A model generated the notes under the pieces. It had not been told where the DNA came from, did no database searches, and saw only the letters and a program-made list of their open reading frames with translations. Position numbers and translations under genes: made by a program. A stretch of 7,304 bases of DNA from NCBI GenBank assembly GCA_023409695.1, contig JAEYQZ010000179.1:1-7304 (forward strand). Direction: 5' to 3'. This stretch comes from Methanobacteriota archaeon (GTDB taxonomy: Archaea > Methanobacteriota > Methanobacteria > Methanobacteriales > Methanobacteriaceae). Shown piece after piece: positions 5,149 through 7,304 of this stretch (positions within the stretch are counted from its first letter, which is position 1; each line of letters starts with the position of its first letter).

Positions 5149-7304
5149 AACGATATAGAAAAGAAATGGCAGAAAAAATGGGCGGAATCACACTTATTTG
5201 AATCTAATCCTGATAATAAAGAGAAAATTTTCTTAACAGTAGCATATCCTTACCCAAGTGGAGCAATGCACATAGGACATGGGCGGACTTACACTGTACC
5301 TGATGTATATGCAAGATTTAAAAGAATGCAGGGATACAATGTTCTTTTCCCAATGGCATGGCATGTAACAGGCGCTCCAGTTATAGGTATTGCAAAAAGA
5401 ATTGAAAGGAAAGATCCATGGACACTGAATATCTATGAAAATGTCCATAAAGTCTCAAAAGAAGAGCTTGCTAAATTTACAGACCCTGAATACATTGTAA
5501 AATATTTCAGTACTGAATACCACGATGTAATGCAGAGTATGGGTTACTCAATAGATTGGAGAAGAGAATTCCGAACTACGGACCCTCATTATAAAAAATT
5601 CGTCGAATGGCAGTTTAGAAAACTTAAAAGCAAAGGATATGTGGGTAAAGGAAAACATCCGGTAAAATACTGCCCAGAAGAAATGAATCCCGTTGGAGAC
5701 CACGACCTTCTTGAAGGTGAAGGTGTGGCAATAAACGAGCTTACCCTTGTCAAATTCAAAATAGGTGATGATTACCTTGTAGCTGCAACATTCCGTCCTG
5801 AAACACTTTTCGGAGCTACCAATTTATGGTTAAATCCAGATGAAGAATATATCCGTGTAAAAATATATGATGAAAGCTGGATAATAACTAAAAAAGCCTT
5901 TGATAACATCATTCATCAAAAAAAGGATGCTGTCATTGAATCTCCTATTGATGCAAACGAGTTAATAGGCCAATCTGTAAAAAATCCTTTAACTGACAAA
6001 GAACATATCATACTGCCGGCTTCTTTTGTAGATCCAGGATACGGTTCTGGTGTTGTTTATTCGGTTCCAGCACACGCCCCTGCAGACTACATAGCACTTA
6101 AAGACCTTAAAGAAAACGAGGAAATACTTGAAAAGTATGGTATAAGGGAGAAAGTGGAAAAAATAGAGCCAATCAGTATTGTAAAACTTGAAGGGTTTGG
6201 AAAATTCCCAGCACAGGAAATAATTGAAAAGTTCGGTGTTAAAAACCAGAAAGATCCAAGACTCGCTGACGCCACAAATGAACTCTATAAACTGGAACAC
6301 GCAAAGGGAGTTATGGCAAATATTCCGGATTATGACGGCTTAAAAGTACCGTCTGCAAGAGATGAAGTTATAAAAAATCTTCTTGAAGCTAAAAAAGGAG
6401 ATGTAATGTATGATTTCGCAGAAAAACCTGTTGTGTGCAGATGCGGTACAGAATGTGTAGTTAAAATACTTGAAGACCAGTGGTTCCTTAAATATTCAGA
6501 TGAACAGTGGAAACAGAGCACATATAACTGCCTTGCTCAAGAAAATATAGTTCCTGCAGAGATAAGGGCTAATTTTGAATATTATATTGGTTGGTTAGAA
6601 GATTGGGCTTGCAGCCGCCGATTTGGACTTGGAACGAAAATGCCGTGGGATAATCAATGGTTAATAGAACCTTTAAGTGATTCTACAATTTATATGGCTT
6701 ATTATACAATTGCAAAGTACATGAAGGACATTGATCCTGAAGATCTTGATGATTCATTCTTCGACGATGTATTTTTAGATCTACAAAAATATTCTGGAAA
6801 TGTAAAGGATCCACTTTTTGAAGATATCAAACATGAATTTAACTACTGGTATCCTCTGGACTGGAGACTTTCAGCTAAGGACCTGGTTGGAAACCACCTT
6901 TCATTCCACATGTTCCATCATTCAGCAATATTCCCTGAATACAAGTGGCCTAATGGAATAGTAGTCTTTGGAATGGGTCTTCTTGAAGGAAACAAGATGT
7001 CATCATCAAAAGGAAATGTAATTCTCTTAAATGACGCTATAGAGACCTACGGGGCAGATGTAGTAAGGCTCTTTTTAATGGCATCTGCAGAGCCATGGCA
7101 GGACTTCGACTGGAGAGAAAATGAAGTAAAAGGAACCAAAAGACGGTTAGAATGGTTCTCAGAATTTGCAGATCGTGTGGCAGAAATTAAAGGATCTCCA
7201 GTATCACTAAAGGACTTTGAACTAGTCCAAGAAGTTAAAAAACCTATAAACAAATGGATCTTAAGTCAATTTAACATGCGAATTAAAGATGCAACAGAAG
7301 CCCT
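5146..7304 (+). CDS. leuS: leucyl-tRNA synthetase, archaeal/eukaryotic type (3' end outside window)
   Basis: A class I aminoacyl-tRNA synthetase that charges tRNA-Leu. The frame is open from TTG 5146 to the right edge, 719 full codons; archaeal LeuRS usually has about 940-970, so roughly a quarter is missing. In order: DIEKKWQKKW (3-12), VAYPYPSGAMHIGHG with the HIGH motif at 42-45, and MAWHVTGAPV. The CP1 editing domain has TFRPETLFGATNLW (from 215) and YGSGVVYSVPAHAPAD (299-314), whose Asp314 matches the conserved editing aspartate. Then come a CRCGTEC cysteine cluster (431-437), ILEDQWFLKY, and KMSSSKGN (617-624) as the KMSKS loop. The editing domain placement and the WFLKY region follow the archaeal form, not the bacterial one. 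The frame is intact with no frameshift. It starts at TTG with a good GGTGAT site 40 nt after cutA. Confidence 0.96.
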   Translation, partial: MNDIEKKWQKKWAESHLFESNPDNKEKIFLTVAYPYPSGAMHIGHGRTYTVPDVYARFKRMQGYNVLFPMAWHVTGAPVIGIAKRIERKDPWTLNIYENVHKVSKEELAKFTDPEYIVKYFSTEYHDVMQSMGYSIDWRREFRTTDPHYKKFVEWQFRKLKSKGYVGKGKHPVKYCPEEMNPVGDHDLLEGEGVAINELTLVKFKIGDDYLVAATFRPETLFGATNLWLNPDEEYIRVKIYDESWIITKKAFDNIIHQKKDAVIESPIDANELIGQSVKNPLTDKEHIILPASFVDPGYGSGVVYSVPAHAPADYIALKDLKENEEILEKYGIREKVEKIEPISIVKLEGFGKFPAQEIIEKFGVKNQKDPRLADATNELYKLEHAKGVMANIPDYDGLKVPSARDEVIKNLLEAKKGDVMYDFAEKPVVCRCGTECVVKILEDQWFLKYSDEQWKQSTYNCLAQENIVPAEIRANFEYYIGWLEDWACSRRFGLGTKMPWDNQWLIEPLSDSTIYMAYYTIAKYMKDIDPEDLDDSFFDDVFLDLQKYSGNVKDPLFEDIKHEFNYWYPLDWRLSAKDLVGNHLSFHMFHHSAIFPEYKWPNGIVVFGMGLLEGNKMSSSKGNVILLNDAIETYGADVVRLFLMASAEPWQDFDWRENEVKGTKRRLEWFSEFADRVAEIKGSPVSLKDFELVQEVKKPINKWILSQFNMRIKDATEA

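Noticed and set aside
5989..6300. 103-codon minus-strand frame rich in Phe, Tyr and Cys opposite leuS
   Set aside because: The + strand is unambiguous leuS editing-domain coding; the aromatic-rich product is the complement of Lys/Glu-rich codons.

Overview
The window is AT-rich and looks like the chromosome of a methanogenic archaeon, most likely Methanobacteriales (a Methanobacterium relative). This placement is inferred from protein character and signals, not from a search. It rests on a Get3/ArsA-type ATPase end with the zinc CxxC, an archaeal/eukaryotic-type leucyl-tRNA synthetase, a stand-alone ammonia-dependent NAD synthetase, TTTATA-like promoter boxes, T-tract terminators, and Shine-Dalgarno sites of the GGAGG/GGTGAT type. 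All six recognisable genes are on the + strand, and I see no mobile element, CRISPR array, tRNA or rRNA.

Layout. 1-225 is the C-terminal end of a Get3/ArsA ATPase, followed by T-tracts. 226-506 is a regulatory spacer holding a perfect 18-bp palindrome and a cluster of CCAA/TTGG motifs around the promoter of the next gene. 507-3506 is a tight three-gene unit: an Lrp/AsnC regulator, a soluble protein made of two PRC-barrel-like segments plus the cytosolic MgtE sensor (MgtE-N and CBS pair, without the MgtE membrane channel), and an 11-12-helix NRAMP-family transporter. 3507-3930 is a 424-nt spacer with a terminator, several TATA-like boxes and one arm of an 11-bp inverted repeat whose other arm covers the first possible nadE start codon. 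3931-5105 holds nadE and cutA. leuS begins at a TTG codon at 5146 and runs off the right edge after about 719 codons.

The most interesting part is the Lrp / MgtE-sensor / NRAMP unit. The NRAMP protein keeps the metal-binding aspartate of helix 1 but has lost the asparagine of DPGN and both the methionine and the histidine of the helix-6 MPH motif. Losing the soft methionine ligand is expected in the Mg2+-transporting NRAMP-related branch, not in Mn2+/Fe2+ carriers. The adjacent soluble protein is the domain that senses Mg2+ in MgtE channels. The pair therefore reads as a two-piece magnesium transport system: an NRAMP-like carrier gated or regulated in trans by a detached MgtE sensor with added PRC barrels, transcribed with its own Lrp-type regulator. 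The transport role and the physical partnership are inferences.
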